A stretch of 64,000 nucleotides of DNA from an uncultured Bacilli bacterium (GCA_934153945.1 CAKPFM010000006.1:33765-97764); one strand, 5' to 3'. Counted from the stretch's first letter, positions 8,036 through 17,286 are shown. Program-made: numbers and translations. Notes: generated by a model from the sequence alone, not told the origin.

Positions 8036-8058
8036 AAGAAATAAATTAATTATTTCTT
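8036..8058 (-). terminator. Stop-overlapping terminator of the YfiH-family gene
   Basis: Minus strand AAGAAATAA...TTATTTCTT, 9-bp stem, then T-rich. Near-identical hairpins end the next two genes upstream (8841-8865 and 10054-10078). Confidence 0.65.
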
Positions 8059-8811
8059 CAACATAATAACAGATATATTTCTACCACTATTAATTCCTTC
8101 TTTTCTATGGGAATGAATTATATCACTATGACACTTAGTACACATATCTGAAATAGTAATATTGTTTTTTTCTAAACCTATATTTAATAAAACATCTCTA
8201 TTAATTAAAGTTGTATCAATAAAGTATTTTTGTTTATTATCTTTAATGTCACCTTTAATTATATATTCATTAATATTAATATCCGTAAATTTATTTTCAA
8301 ATTCTTCTTTAAGATCTTCATCTACTTCAAAACAACATTTTAAAATACTAGGACATATATATGCTTCTATATCTTTAGGATTACAATCATAATTTGAAAT
8401 CATTAATTTAACAGCATTTTCTATTATTCTATTTAAAGTACCTTTCCAACCGGAATGAATATTACCTACTACCTGTTTATTTTTATCATATAATAATATT
8501 CCTTGACAATCAGCTAATGAAGTAACAAGCGCAATACCAGGAATATTAGTAATTAATCCATCAACATCTTCAAAAGTATCATTTAGACTATTTTCAGTTA
8601 CACATTTAACAATATTAGTATGAGTTTGAATTGGCTTAATAAATTTCATAGAAGTATTAAATATATTTGATATTTCATCATATTGTTGCTTTATTTTATC
8701 ATCAGATACAAGTCCTTTTCTAAAATTAAAAGGTTTTAAAGTAAATAAATGACATATATTTGAATATTCATTTAATTTTTCAAATTGAACATAATTTTTA
8801 TTAATTATCAT
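8050..8811 (-). CDS. pgeF: YfiH/LACC1-family multicopper-like hydrolase (peptidoglycan editing factor / purine nucleoside phosphorylase-like)
   Basis: 253 residues. The three zinc/active-site residues of the family are visible: His64 in IQTHTN, Cys102 in LADCQGILLYD and His119 in GNIHSGWKG. The downstream ICPSILKCCFEVDEDL and CHSDIIHSHRKEG blocks are also typical. Known members act on purine nucleosides or edit peptidoglycan precursors; which applies here is not decidable from sequence. ATG follows AGGTGATATC. Confidence 0.88.
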   Translation of the reverse strand: MIINKNYVQFEKLNEYSNICHLFTLKPFNFRKGLVSDDKIKQQYDEISNIFNTSMKFIKPIQTHTNIVKCVTENSLNDTFEDVDGLITNIPGIALVTSLADCQGILLYDKNKQVVGNIHSGWKGTLNRIIENAVKLMISNYDCNPKDIEAYICPSILKCCFEVDEDLKEEFENKFTDININEYIIKGDIKDNKQKYFIDTTLINRDVLLNIGLEKNNITISDMCTKCHSDIIHSHRKEGINSGRNISVIMLKK

Positions 8812-8835
8812 GATATCACCTATTTACATTATATC

Positions 8836-8865
8836 AAAAAAAAGAAATAAAAGCATTATTTCTTT
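8836..8865 (-). terminator. Terminator of Nudix gene
   Basis: AAAGAAATAA...TTATTTCTTT, a 10-bp stem starting in the stop codon, then TTTTT on the minus strand. Confidence 0.65.
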
Positions 8866-9431
8866 AAATATTGTATATATGATTTTATTAAATCCTCATC
8901 CATCAAATTTTTGGGAATCTCACCTAGATTAAAAAATTGCAATTTTTTTGTTTCTGAATCTCCTTTTAAATTACTTGTATCATTTAAGGAAACTTCAGCC
9001 AAATACAAAGATGTATTATTATAAACTATATCTCCATTTGGATAACTATTTTTTCTACTTTTTCCAGACAATGTATCAATCAATATTATTTCACTTGGAT
9101 TTAATTTAATACCAGTTTCTTCATAGGCTTCTCTAACTGCAGTTTGTCTTAAATTTTCTCCTAAATCTTGGCACCCTCCAGGCAACCCCCACTTATCTCG
9201 ATCTGTTCTTAACTGTAATAATATTTGATTTTTTTCATTTCTAATTATTATAGCAGCACCAGTTTGAATAAATGGGATATGGTTTATTCTTTCATCTAAT
9301 GACATTCTAAACAAAACCGGATATCCACCATATTTAGAACTTAATTCTAATATTTCTTCTTCAGTTAAATTCATTATCAATTTAACAAATTCTTCATGAG
9401 TATATTCTCGCATTTTTTTATATTTATTCAT
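8856..9431 (-). CDS. Nudix hydrolase with N-terminal extension
   Basis: A complete Nudix box, GxxxxxE then REAYEETGI, lies at about residues 86-108 (GCQDLGENLRQ and TAVREAYEETGI), preceded by WGLPG. It hydrolyses a nucleoside-diphosphate-linked substrate that cannot be named. About 50 N-terminal residues (helical, with NLTEEEILELSSKYGG) precede the fold. The ATG at 9431 has AAGGA seven bases upstream. The longer frame starting with TTG at 9446 overlaps the ribosome-binding site. It sits just downstream of a HAD hydrolase and may be cotranscribed with it. Confidence 0.85.
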   Translation of the reverse strand: MNKYKKMREYTHEEFVKLIMNLTEEEILELSSKYGGYPVLFRMSLDERINHIPFIQTGAAIIIRNEKNQILLQLRTDRDKWGLPGGCQDLGENLRQTAVREAYEETGIKLNPSEIILIDTLSGKSRKNSYPNGDIVYNNTSLYLAEVSLNDTSNLKGDSETKKLQFFNLGEIPKNLMDEDLIKSYIQYLKK

Positions 9432-9435
9432 ACTT

Positions 9436-10020
9436 TTATCCTTCAATTTCTATATGTTCTTTTAACATTAAATACTTATAAATTTCTCCCCAGTTATTAA
9501 CATTTTTTAAGTATTCATTTTCTATTAATGGATTTGAAGCATTATTTTTAAAATATAATGCTGTAATGTTTTTTTCTGATGCATTTAAACAAATTGTTTC
9601 ATCATCATCAATTATATAATCAACTTTTTCATACAAGTATTTATCTATTTTTTGGTGTTCATTATTATATATTTTAACATTTTCTAAATTTATTGATTCA
9701 AATTTATTCAAAGCATATTTCATTTCACTATCACTTCGAGCTGTTACTATAATTACTTCAAAATATTTTGTCAATTTAGGAATAATAATTTCAGCACCTG
9801 TCATGATATTAGCACTTTTCAACACTTCAGACGAATACCTATTATAAAATTCACTAAATTCTGTTTGTTCCCAATTATATCTTTTTTGAAATGTTCTTTT
9901 TGTATTATCAATTATATTATCACATTTCTTAACTTCTACATCATATATTTCAGTATATACTCTATATAAATTTTCTGAATCAAATACTACTCCATCTAAA
10001 TCTAATGCTATTTTTTTCAT
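9436..10020 (-). CDS. HAD-superfamily phosphatase (NT5C/5'-nucleotidase-like)
   Basis: Motif I is IALDLDGVVFD at residues 4-14, with both nucleophile and acid Asp. The motif II-like VIIVTARSDSEM follows, and YIIDDDETICLNA supplies the motif IV acids. About 194 residues with a small cap fits NT5C-like or uncharacterised HAD hydrolases. The ATG at 10020 has GGAGG nine bases upstream; the frame also opens with GTG at 10035, inside the ribosome-binding region, which is unlikely. Confidence 0.8.
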   Translation of the reverse strand: MKKIALDLDGVVFDSENLYRVYTEIYDVEVKKCDNIIDNTKRTFQKRYNWEQTEFSEFYNRYSSEVLKSANIMTGAEIIIPKLTKYFEVIIVTARSDSEMKYALNKFESINLENVKIYNNEHQKIDKYLYEKVDYIIDDDETICLNASEKNITALYFKNNASNPLIENEYLKNVNNWGEIYKYLMLKEHIEIEG

Positions 10021-10053
10021 TCTTTCTACCTCCACATTAATTATAACAAAAAA

Positions 10054-10078
10054 AAAGAAATAAATTAATTATTTCTTT
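10054..10078 (-). terminator. Terminator of SPFH gene
   Basis: AAAGAAATAA...TTATTTCTTT stem followed by a T-run on the minus strand, overlapping the stop codon. Confidence 0.65.
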
Positions 10079-10950
10079 AACATTTCACTTATTGTTGTTG
10101 TAATACCAGCTACATCTTGAAGATTAGATGGAATAATTATCTTAGTTGATTGACCATTAGCTACTTCTTTTAAAGCATCAAAACTTTTCATAGCAAGTAC
10201 AGCTTGATCAGCTTTAGCTTCTTTTAATAATCTAATGCCTTCTGCTTCTGCTTGTTTAATTTTAAGTAAAGCTTCAGCTTCACCTTCAGCTATTCTAATT
10301 TGAGATTCTTTATTAGCTTCAGCACGTAATATAGCACTTTCTTTTTCACCTTCAGCAATTAATATACTAGATTTCTTTTCACCTTCAGCTTGAAGAATTT
10401 TTTCTCTTCTTTCTCTTTCAGCACGCATTTGTTTTTCCATTGCTTCTTGAATATCTCTTGGTGGTATTATATTTTTAACTTCTACTCTATTTACTTTAAT
10501 TCCCCATGGATCTGTTGCTTCATCAAGAATAGATCTCATTTTAGAATTAATAATATCTCTTGAAGTTAAAGTTTGATCTAATTCTAATTCACCAATTAAA
10601 TTACGAAGTGTTGTAGCTGTTAAATTTTCAATAGCTGATACTGGATGTTCTACACCATAAGTATATAATTTAGCATCAGTAATTTGATAATAAACAACTG
10701 TATCTATTTGCATTGTAACGTTATCTTTAGTAATAACTGGTTGTGGTGCGAAATCCTTAACAATTTCTTTTTGTGTAACAATATTGGCTATTCTATCAAT
10801 GAATGGTATTTTTACATGTAAACCATTCTTCCATGTTTCATTATAAGATCCTAATCTTTCAATAACATAAGCTTTTGCTTGTGGTACAATCTTAATATTT
10901 GGAATAATAAGAACTACCACTAAAATTAATATAATTATAAATAATTCCAT
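10069..10950 (-). CDS. SPFH/band 7 (stomatin/paraslipin-like) membrane protein
   Basis: An N-terminal membrane anchor (residues 2-22) is followed by a band 7 domain beginning KIVPQAKAYVIERLGSY. After it come a long charged helix (MEKQMRAERERREKILQAEG and Glu/Ala-rich repeats) and a short C-terminus. Members form large oligomers that organise membrane microdomains. The partner NfeD protein is encoded immediately upstream in the same direction with an 11-bp gap, the usual stomatin-NfeD operon. Confidence 0.92.
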   Translation of the reverse strand: MELFIIILILVVVLIIPNIKIVPQAKAYVIERLGSYNETWKNGLHVKIPFIDRIANIVTQKEIVKDFAPQPVITKDNVTMQIDTVVYYQITDAKLYTYGVEHPVSAIENLTATTLRNLIGELELDQTLTSRDIINSKMRSILDEATDPWGIKVNRVEVKNIIPPRDIQEAMEKQMRAERERREKILQAEGEKKSSILIAEGEKESAILRAEANKESQIRIAEGEAEALLKIKQAEAEGIRLLKEAKADQAVLAMKSFDALKEVANGQSTKIIIPSNLQDVAGITTTISEMLKK

Positions 10951-10960
10951 AATCTACCTC

Positions 10961-11374
10961 CTATTTTACTTCTTCTACTTTTAATTTAACACCATCAATA
11001 GCTAAAATAATAACTTCTTTATTTAAATCTATTTTTTTATCACTAATAGCGCTCCATCTTTTTCCATCAACTTTTACTTCTCCAATGGAATTTTCATTTA
11101 TTTCTTCTGTTACTATACCTTTCATACCAATTACTCTATCAAAATTTGTCTTAATATCTTTACTTTTTAAAACATCTTTTAAAAATGATTTTGTAGTTAT
11201 TAAAAGGATTGTTCCAAGTATTGTAAAGAAAGCAAACTGTATAACAAAGTTATCAATAAATAAAGATAAAACTATAGTACAAAGTCCACTTGCTATATAC
11301 CATATTGTAACTAAATCAATAGTCATACATTCAACAACTGAAAGAATTATTACAACAGTTAACCAAAAATACAT
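10961..11374 (-). CDS. NfeD-family membrane protein
   Basis: 137 residues: two to three transmembrane segments, then a C-terminal OB-fold (residues ~80-137, IGMKGIVTEEINENSIGEVK and KRWSAISDK). This is the short NfeD1b type lacking the protease domain, paired with the SPFH gene downstream. Confidence 0.88.
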   Translation of the reverse strand: MYFWLTVVIILSVVECMTIDLVTIWYIASGLCTIVLSLFIDNFVIQFAFFTILGTILLITTKSFLKDVLKSKDIKTNFDRVIGMKGIVTEEINENSIGEVKVDGKRWSAISDKKIDLNKEVIILAIDGVKLKVEEVK

Positions 11375-11426
11375 ATCTACACCACCTAATTAAATTATAC
11401 CCTAAAATATATATATTTACAATATT

Positions 11427-12605
11427 TTAAAAACTCATTTTACCACTTATTATGTCATTTAAATATCTAAAGTATAATTCAAATAAATTAGCTTTTTTAA
11501 CATCATCATTAACTGTTAATTCAACTTCACCTATTTTACTATTATCACTCTTAATTATTAATTTACCTACTACTTCACCTTTATTTATAGGAGCACTTAT
11601 TTCATTTAACTCAACATCATAAGTTATTTCTCCTAATTTATTATTCTTTTCTGTTACTATACTATAACTATCACGAGTTACTATATCTACATATTTTTTG
11701 TTTCCTTTTTCTATTTCTTTATCAGTAATTATTTTATTTTTTTCAACTACTTCATACATTTTATATTTAGCATATCCATAATCAAGTAAGGAAGATATTT
11801 CAGCATTTCTTACAGTACTTGTTTCTTCACCCATTACAGTGGAAACAAGTCTCATGTTATCTTTTTTCATAGTAGCTGTTAAACAATATCCTGCTTCTTT
11901 AGTATAACCAGTTTTTAACCCATCTACTCCTGCTTTAAATCTAGTTAATTTATTTGTATTAGTTAACCAAAATTCCCTAGAAGTACCCTTTCTTAAATAA
12001 TCTTCATATATACTAGTAAATTCTAAAACTTTTTCATGTTTAACAAGTTCCCTAGCTATAAAAACCATATCATATGCACTAGAATAATGATTAGCGTCAT
12101 CTAGTCCATGAGGATTTTTAAAATTAGTATCATTTAGACCCAATTCTTTTACTTTATCATTCATAAGAACAACAAATTCTTCAACAGTACCAGCTACTGC
12201 TTCAGCAAGAGCCACTACAGCATCATTACCACTTGCTACAGCAACCCCTTTAAATAAATCAGATACTGTCATTTGTTCTCCTGTTTCAAGTAATATTTGA
12301 CTTCCACCCATCGAAGAAGCTCTCTCTGATACTGTAATCATCTCATCCCAACTAATTGTTCCCTTTTCTATTGCTTCTATAATTATTAACATACTCATTA
12401 TCTTAGTCATAGAAGCAGGCGCTAATTTTTCATGAGCATTTTTTTCATATAATATTTTACCAGTTTCTTCTTCAATTAATATCGCACTTTTAGCATTAGT
12501 AGCTAAAGAATCAGTAACTAAATTATCTACCGCTATTGTACTTGCTTTAATACTACCTGGTAATAACATTAATATGCTTAAAAATAAAATACCTATTTTT
12601 TTCAT
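11427..12605 (-). CDS. dacA: D-alanyl-D-alanine carboxypeptidase (PBP5-type)
   Basis: 392 residues with a signal peptide at residues 1-21. Active-site motifs are S65-M-T-K68 in APASMTKIM, S125-G-N127 in ASGNDAV, and K231-T-G in DGLKTGYT. A C-terminal beta domain and a terminal amphipathic helix (residues ~370-392) for membrane attachment follow, as in DacA/DacF. It trims the terminal D-Ala from peptidoglycan stem peptides outside the cell. It is divergent from yabG. Confidence 0.95.
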   Translation of the reverse strand: MKKIGILFLSILMLLPGSIKASTIAVDNLVTDSLATNAKSAILIEEETGKILYEKNAHEKLAPASMTKIMSMLIIIEAIEKGTISWDEMITVSERASSMGGSQILLETGEQMTVSDLFKGVAVASGNDAVVALAEAVAGTVEEFVVLMNDKVKELGLNDTNFKNPHGLDDANHYSSAYDMVFIARELVKHEKVLEFTSIYEDYLRKGTSREFWLTNTNKLTRFKAGVDGLKTGYTKEAGYCLTATMKKDNMRLVSTVMGEETSTVRNAEISSLLDYGYAKYKMYEVVEKNKIITDKEIEKGNKKYVDIVTRDSYSIVTEKNNKLGEITYDVELNEISAPINKGEVVGKLIIKSDNSKIGEVELTVNDDVKKANLFELYFRYLNDIISGKMSF

Positions 12606-12696
12606 AATTCACCTCTAGTAACAAAATATGAAAAAAAACTACAATTATTCACGTTCTAATTAAATTTAATTTTTCATATATTTAAATGGTGATAAT

Positions 12697-13473
12697 ATGT
12701 TTCAAATTGGTGATTTAGTAACTAGAAATTCATATAAAAATGACATTGTTTTTAGGATTATGAAAATTGAAGATGGCATATATTATTTAAACGGTAAAAG
12801 TGAAAGATTGTTTGCTGATGCTTTAGAAAATGATTTAAAAAAATATGATGGAGATATTGATCATGATGAACAAGAATTTTTAGATAGAATTAAACTAGAT
12901 AATTTAGAAAGAAATGACTATTTTTATTTACCAGGAAAAATATTACATATAGATAGTGATCAAGAATATTTAAATCGTTGTTTAAAATATTATGAAAATA
13001 TTAATATATGGGCAGTTGGAATATTAGAACGTGAAGAAAATATTCCTTCTAGAATATATGATTTACTAAAAGAATATAATCCAAATATTGTTGTTATAAC
13101 AGGCCATGATGCTTACTATAGAAAAAAAGGAGACATTAACAATTTAGACAACTATAAAAATAGCAAATACTATGTAAACGCTATAAAGGAAGCAAGAAGA
13201 TTTGAAAATTCTCATCAAAAATTAATTATTATAGCTGGTGGATGTCAATCAAATTATGAGGAATTAATAAAAGCTGGCGCTAATTTTGCTTCTAGTCCTA
13301 AAAGAGTAAATATTCATGCTTTAGACCCTGCTATTATAGCAACTAAAATGAGTTTATCAGATATTACGGAAGATATTAATTTAAAAGAAATATTAGAAAA
13401 TACCAAATATGGATGTAATGGAATTGGAGGAATAAAAACAAAAGGAACTATGTATGTTGGATATCCTAGATAG
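12697..13473 (+). CDS. yabG: Sporulation-specific protease YabG
   Basis: 258 residues, starting FQIGDLVTRNSYKNDIVFRI and ending GTMYVGYPR, both characteristic of YabG. The central VVITGHDAYYRKKGD and IIAGGCQSNYEELIKAGANF are family signatures. In Bacillus YabG is made in the mother cell late in sporulation and trims spore-coat proteins. A Veg gene follows at once, the same order as in B. subtilis. Its presence implies an endospore-forming ancestry. ATG is preceded by AATGGTGATAAT. Confidence 0.93.
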   Translation: MFQIGDLVTRNSYKNDIVFRIMKIEDGIYYLNGKSERLFADALENDLKKYDGDIDHDEQEFLDRIKLDNLERNDYFYLPGKILHIDSDQEYLNRCLKYYENINIWAVGILEREENIPSRIYDLLKEYNPNIVVITGHDAYYRKKGDINNLDNYKNSKYYVNAIKEARRFENSHQKLIIIAGGCQSNYEELIKAGANFASSPKRVNIHALDPAIIATKMSLSDITEDINLKEILENTKYGCNGIGGIKTKGTMYVGYPR

Positions 13474-13481
13474 GAGGATTA

Positions 13482-13712
13482 ATGAATACTGAAACTATTA
13501 AAAAGAAATTAAATGACTATATTGGTAAAGAAGCAACTATCAAATATAGTTTAGGAAGAAATAAATATGAAACTTATAATGTAATCATAAAAGAATTATA
13601 TAATAAAGTATTTGTAGTAGAAGAAAATAAAAATAGATTATCATTTTCATACAGTGATGTTATAACTAAAACAATAAAAATTAATTTTAAAGAAAAAGAT
13701 TCTAGTAATTAA
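13482..13712 (+). CDS. veg: Veg protein
   Basis: 76 residues with the Veg/DUF1021 pattern (KLNDYIGKEATIKYSLGRNK, then EETKNR-like VVEENKNRLSFSYSDV). Veg is linked to biofilm and early spore outgrowth in Bacillus. AGGAGG upstream; tightly coupled to yabG with an 8-bp gap. Confidence 0.9.
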   Translation: MNTETIKKKLNDYIGKEATIKYSLGRNKYETYNVIIKELYNKVFVVEENKNRLSFSYSDVITKTIKINFKEKDSSN

Positions 13713-13729
13713 CTAGAATTTTTATTTTA
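13699..13729 (+). terminator. Terminator of yabG-veg
   Basis: ATTCTAG-TAATTAA-CTAGAAT followed by TTTTATTTT; the stop codon lies in the loop. Confidence 0.75.
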
Positions 13730-13788
13730 CATTTTAGGAAAAAATCATTTTACAAAAAAAGACAAAATAATTTTAAATATTAATAACC

Positions 13789-13817
13789 TTTACTTAAAAT
13801 TTTTACTATGCTATAAT
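13789..13817 (+). promoter_or_regulatory. Promoter of DUF4358-like/MBOAT/DHHW operon
   Basis: TTTACT, 17-bp spacer ending TGC (extended -10), TATAAT, 23 bp before the ATG. Confidence 0.65.
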
Positions 13818-13840
13818 CTTGATAAAGATAGGAGGATTTT

Positions 13841-14431
13841 ATGAAAAAAGAAAACATTATAATTGGTATTATAGTTCTAACTGTTATTGTTATTTTAGGA
13901 GTTTTATTTATAAATTTTAATAAAAACGAAACTACTGAAAATACTATAAAAAATAGTAAAGATATGATAAAGATGGTTAATTCAATATATCAAAATATTA
14001 ATAATGAATTACCAAGTCTTGAAACAATGACTATTGATATTAATAATCTTGATGATGTAACTAGTTATACAGGATTAAAATCAAATAAAGATATTGAAGA
14101 ACTAGTAATATCTGTTCCAATGATGAATGCCCAAGCATATAGTCTTGCTGTTGTAAAAGTAAAAGATGGAGCTAATATAGAAAGTTTAAAGCAAGAAATG
14201 TTAGACAATATCGATATGCGTAGATGGATATGTGTAAGTGCTGAAAAATTATATATTACAAATAATGGAAATATAATTTTCTTAGTGATGTCTGATAAAG
14301 ATACAGCTAAAATTGTTTATGATGAATTTAAATCATATGTAAATAACAAAGTTGGTAAAGAGCTAGAAAAAACAAATGAGGAAGAAAATATAGAACTTCC
14401 ACCAGAAATGCCAGCAACACCAGTAGAATAG
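13841..14431 (+). CDS. Membrane-anchored DUF4358-like protein
   Basis: 196 residues: an N-terminal transmembrane anchor (8-25), an extracytoplasmic domain with AQAYSLAVVKVKDG and RRWICVSAEKLYI, and an acidic Pro-rich tail. The pattern resembles DUF4358, which is often found beside MBOAT and DHHW genes, exactly the context here. Function unknown; probably an accessory of extracellular O-acylation. AGGAGG precedes the ATG. Confidence 0.65.
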   Translation: MKKENIIIGIIVLTVIVILGVLFINFNKNETTENTIKNSKDMIKMVNSIYQNINNELPSLETMTIDINNLDDVTSYTGLKSNKDIEELVISVPMMNAQAYSLAVVKVKDGANIESLKQEMLDNIDMRRWICVSAEKLYITNNGNIIFLVMSDKDTAKIVYDEFKSYVNNKVGKELEKTNEEENIELPPEMPATPVE

Positions 14432-14433
14432 AA

Positions 14434-14458
14434 GCACCTTAATTGGTGCCTTTTTAAA
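14434..14458 (+). terminator. Intercistronic hairpin/terminator
   Basis: GCACC-TTAATT-GGTGC followed by CTTTTT, directly before the MBOAT ribosome-binding site. It may reduce expression of the two downstream genes. Confidence 0.55.
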
Positions 14459-14470
14459 AGGAGGAATAAA

Positions 14471-15862
14471 ATGTTATTCACAAGTATAAGTTTTTTATAT
14501 TATTTTTTACCAATAGTCTTAATAATATATTTTATAGCACCAAAAAAATATAAGAATTTAATTTTATTTATTTTTTCATTAATATTCTATTTTTATGGTG
14601 AACCTAAATATATATTTTTAATGATTTTAGAAATACTAATAGCTTATATTGGAGCTATACTAATAGATAAATATAAAAGTAAAAAAATATTAATTCTTAC
14701 CCTATTCATTCATATAATCTTACTTATAATATTTAAATATACTAACTTTTTAACAACAAATATTAATAATGTATTCAATACTAATTTCAAATTACTAAAC
14801 ATAGCATTACCTATTGGAATATCATTTTATACATTTCAAATTATCAGTTATATAGTTGATGTGTATAAAGGTAAAGTAAAAGTTCAAAAAAGTTTCTTAA
14901 AACTAGCTACTTATGTATCTTTATTTCCACAATTAATAGCTGGTCCTATAGTTAGATATGAAGTAATAGAAAATGAATTAGATAATAGAAAACATAGTTT
15001 TGAAGATTTCTCTTTAGGTGTTAGAAGATTTACAATTGGTTTAGCTAAAAAAGTGTTGATTGCCAATATGTTAGGAGAACTATGTACTAAATTTAGTCTA
15101 GTAGATGAAAGAAGTATTGTTCTTTATTGGATATTTGCTATAAGCTATATGCTACAAATTTATTTTGACTTTTCAGCATATTCAGATATGGCTATTGGAT
15201 TAGGTAGAATGTTTGGATTTCATTTTCTAGAAAACTTCGATTATCCATATATTTCAAAAAGTATTACAGAGTTTTGGAGAAGATGGCATATATCACTAGG
15301 ATCTTGGTTTAGAGATTATGTCTATATTCCATTAGGTGGTAATAGAGTTAGTAAAATAAAACATTTAAGAAATATTTTAATAGTATGGTTATTAACTGGT
15401 ATATGGCATGGAGCAAGTTGGAATTTTGTTATTTGGGGATTAATGTTTGGAATAATATTAATAATAGAAAAATTATTTTTAAATAAATATTTAGAAAAAT
15501 TACCTAGTTTTATAAGAAGAATATATGTATTATTTATAGTAATGATTAGTTTCATAATATTTAATGCTGATACAATAAGTAATGCAATATCAAATATTAT
15601 TGGTTTATTTGGATTTAATAAGGAAACATTTATAAATAATTATACAATCTATTATTTAAAAAGTTATTTTATAATACTAGTTATTGCTATAATAGCTTCT
15701 ACCCCACTTATTAAAAAACAACTAGAAAATATGAAAAAAAATAAATTTATGAATAAATTAATTAATATATTAGAACCTATTTATATTGTTACATTACTAT
15801 TAATTGTAACATCATATTTAATTGATAACTCATATAATCCATTTTTATATTTTAGATTTTAG
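14471..15862 (+). CDS. MBOAT-family O-acyltransferase (AlgI/DltB-like)
   Basis: 463 residues with about ten transmembrane helices. The family signature is FWRRWHISLGSWFRDYVY, and TGIWHGASWNFVIWG contains the catalytic His. It moves an acyl group from the cytoplasm across the membrane onto an exopolysaccharide or similar acceptor, together with the SGNH/DHHW partner downstream. The acceptor is unknown. Confidence 0.93.
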   Translation: MLFTSISFLYYFLPIVLIIYFIAPKKYKNLILFIFSLIFYFYGEPKYIFLMILEILIAYIGAILIDKYKSKKILILTLFIHIILLIIFKYTNFLTTNINNVFNTNFKLLNIALPIGISFYTFQIISYIVDVYKGKVKVQKSFLKLATYVSLFPQLIAGPIVRYEVIENELDNRKHSFEDFSLGVRRFTIGLAKKVLIANMLGELCTKFSLVDERSIVLYWIFAISYMLQIYFDFSAYSDMAIGLGRMFGFHFLENFDYPYISKSITEFWRRWHISLGSWFRDYVYIPLGGNRVSKIKHLRNILIVWLLTGIWHGASWNFVIWGLMFGIILIIEKLFLNKYLEKLPSFIRRIYVLFIVMISFIIFNADTISNAISNIIGLFGFNKETFINNYTIYYLKSYFIILVIAIIASTPLIKKQLENMKKNKFMNKLINILEPIYIVTLLLIVTSYLIDNSYNPFLYFRF

Positions 15863-15870
15863 GAGGAATT

Positions 15871-16947
15871 ATGAATAATAAAATAAAAGATAAAGTTGTA
15901 ACTATATTATTTTCATCAATCTTAATTATTTTTTTCTTAATTAATGTGATTAAAAAAGATGATGATATATCTATTTCTGAACGAAGAAAATTAGAAAAGT
16001 TCCCTACTCTTACAATTAACAATCTAATGGATGGAATATTCTTTAAAAAGTTTGAAACTTATACTACTGATCAATTTATAAAAAGAGACTATTTTAGAAA
16101 ATTAAAAGTCAATTTAGAATTAAATATTAAAAAAAACTATAATAATTTATATAATTATAATGGATATATAGTTGAACAAACATTTCCATTAAATAAAAAT
16201 TCTATTATAAATTTAGCTAATAAAATGAATTCTATTAAAGAAACATATTTAACTAATAACAATATTTATTTTACTATTGTTCCAGATAAAAATTATTTTA
16301 TTAATAATGGTAATTTAAAATTAGATTATAATGAACTTACTAATTTAATGAAAAATAATTTAAAAGATTTTAATTATATAGATATATTTAGTATATTAAA
16401 TTTAGATGATTATTATAAAACTGATACTCATTGGAAACAAGAAAACATAAAAAAGGTAGCTCTTCTTTTATCAAAAAATATGAATTTTGATTTTTATGAT
16501 AACTATAATGAATTAGAAATAACTTCATTTAAAGGAGTTTATTCCGGTCAACTTCCTATTAAAACCGAATTAGATAAAATAACTATTTTAACAAATGATA
16601 TTATAAAAAACAGTACAGTTTATAATTATGAGACAAAAAAAGAAACAGAAGTTTATGATTTAACTAAAGTTAATTCATTAGATAAATATGATATATATTT
16701 ATCAGGAGCTGTTTCAATTATTGATATTATAAATAATAATTCTAGTAATAAAGAATTAATCGTATTTAGAGATTCTTATGGTAGCAGTTTAGTACCCCTA
16801 CTTATTCAAGGTTATAAAAAAATAACTGTCATTGATACTAGATATGTATCACCTAAGATATTAAATGAATATGTCAATTTTAATAATAAAGATGTATTAT
16901 TTATATATGGAGTTATATCAGTAAATAATAGTTCTTCAATAAGATAA
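15871..16947 (+). CDS. DHHW/AlgJ-like SGNH-fold O-acetyltransferase partner
   Basis: 358 residues: an N-terminal signal-anchor (10-27), then an SGNH-like domain. YYKTDTHWKQENI is the His motif (DTHW variant of DHHW), and VFRDSYGSSLVPLL carries the likely nucleophile Ser. It acts outside the membrane with the preceding MBOAT protein. It starts 9 bp after that gene with AGGAGG. Confidence 0.85.
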   Translation: MNNKIKDKVVTILFSSILIIFFLINVIKKDDDISISERRKLEKFPTLTINNLMDGIFFKKFETYTTDQFIKRDYFRKLKVNLELNIKKNYNNLYNYNGYIVEQTFPLNKNSIINLANKMNSIKETYLTNNNIYFTIVPDKNYFINNGNLKLDYNELTNLMKNNLKDFNYIDIFSILNLDDYYKTDTHWKQENIKKVALLLSKNMNFDFYDNYNELEITSFKGVYSGQLPIKTELDKITILTNDIIKNSTVYNYETKKETEVYDLTKVNSLDKYDIYLSGAVSIIDIINNNSSNKELIVFRDSYGSSLVPLLIQGYKKITVIDTRYVSPKILNEYVNFNNKDVLFIYGVISVNNSSSIR

Positions 16948-16963
16948 AAAACATCAATATTAC

Positions 16964-16992
16964 TTGTACACAAAACATTTGTTTATTATAAT
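16964..16992 (+). promoter_or_regulatory. SigmaA-type promoter of small-peptide unit 3
   Basis: TTGTAC, 17-bp spacer containing AAACATTTGTTT, TATAAT. This is the same design as units 1, 2 and 4, although the surroundings differ. Confidence 0.8.
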
Positions 16993-17054
16993 ATTTATAA
17001 GAACATTTGATGTGAGTGTCGTCCTTCAATCTTGAAAAAGAAAGGAGGGATACA

Positions 17055-17147
17055 ATGAAGAAAAGAACTTTTACTATAAAAGTCCTTCGTCTTATTGCTA
17101 TCATTTTATTACTCCTTACCTTATTGGTAATAGCAATAAAATTATGA
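17055..17147 (+). CDS. 30-residue membrane peptide, candidate type I toxin, unit 3
   Basis: Begins MKKRTFTIKVLRLIAIILLL and continues as a hydrophobic helix to a terminal KL; net positive N-terminus, one membrane span. The ribosome-binding site AAAGGAGGGAT can pair with TCCTT upstream (17022-17026). Two segments near the 5' end, GAACATTTGA (17001-17010) and GAGTGTCG (17014-17021), pair with TCAAATGTTC (17211-17220) and CGACATTC (17193-17200) near the 3' end. The peptide sequence differs from units 1-2 but all flanking elements match. Toxin function is inferred. Confidence 0.7.
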   Translation: MKKRTFTIKVLRLIAIILLLLTLLVIAIKL

Positions 17148-17251
17148 CACTCTTTCATCTCTGATTGAGTGTCAATACTAATTTTTTAGAGGCGACATTC
17201 ACTTGCAGAATCAAATGTTCCCCTTTTTTATTTTATGCAAGAATACTTGCT
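17136..17251 (-). ncRNA. Candidate antisense RNA antitoxin, unit 3
   Basis: Predicted from the promoter at 17258-17286 (minus). It starts with the GCAAGTATTCTTGC hairpin and ends at TGACACTC...GAGTGTCA (17145-17174) followed by TAATTTTATT. It covers the mRNA 3' segment that pairs with the mRNA 5' end. Confidence 0.62.
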
Positions 17252-17257
17252 AAATAC

Positions 17258-17286
17258 ATAATAGCATAAAAAAGAACTTTTTACAA
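17258..17286 (-). promoter_or_regulatory. Promoter of antisense RNA, unit 3
   Basis: TTGTAA, 17-bp spacer ending TGC (extended -10), TATTAT on the minus strand. The -35 lies in the loop of a terminator-like hairpin (AGAACTT/AAGTTCT, 17273-17291). Confidence 0.68.
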
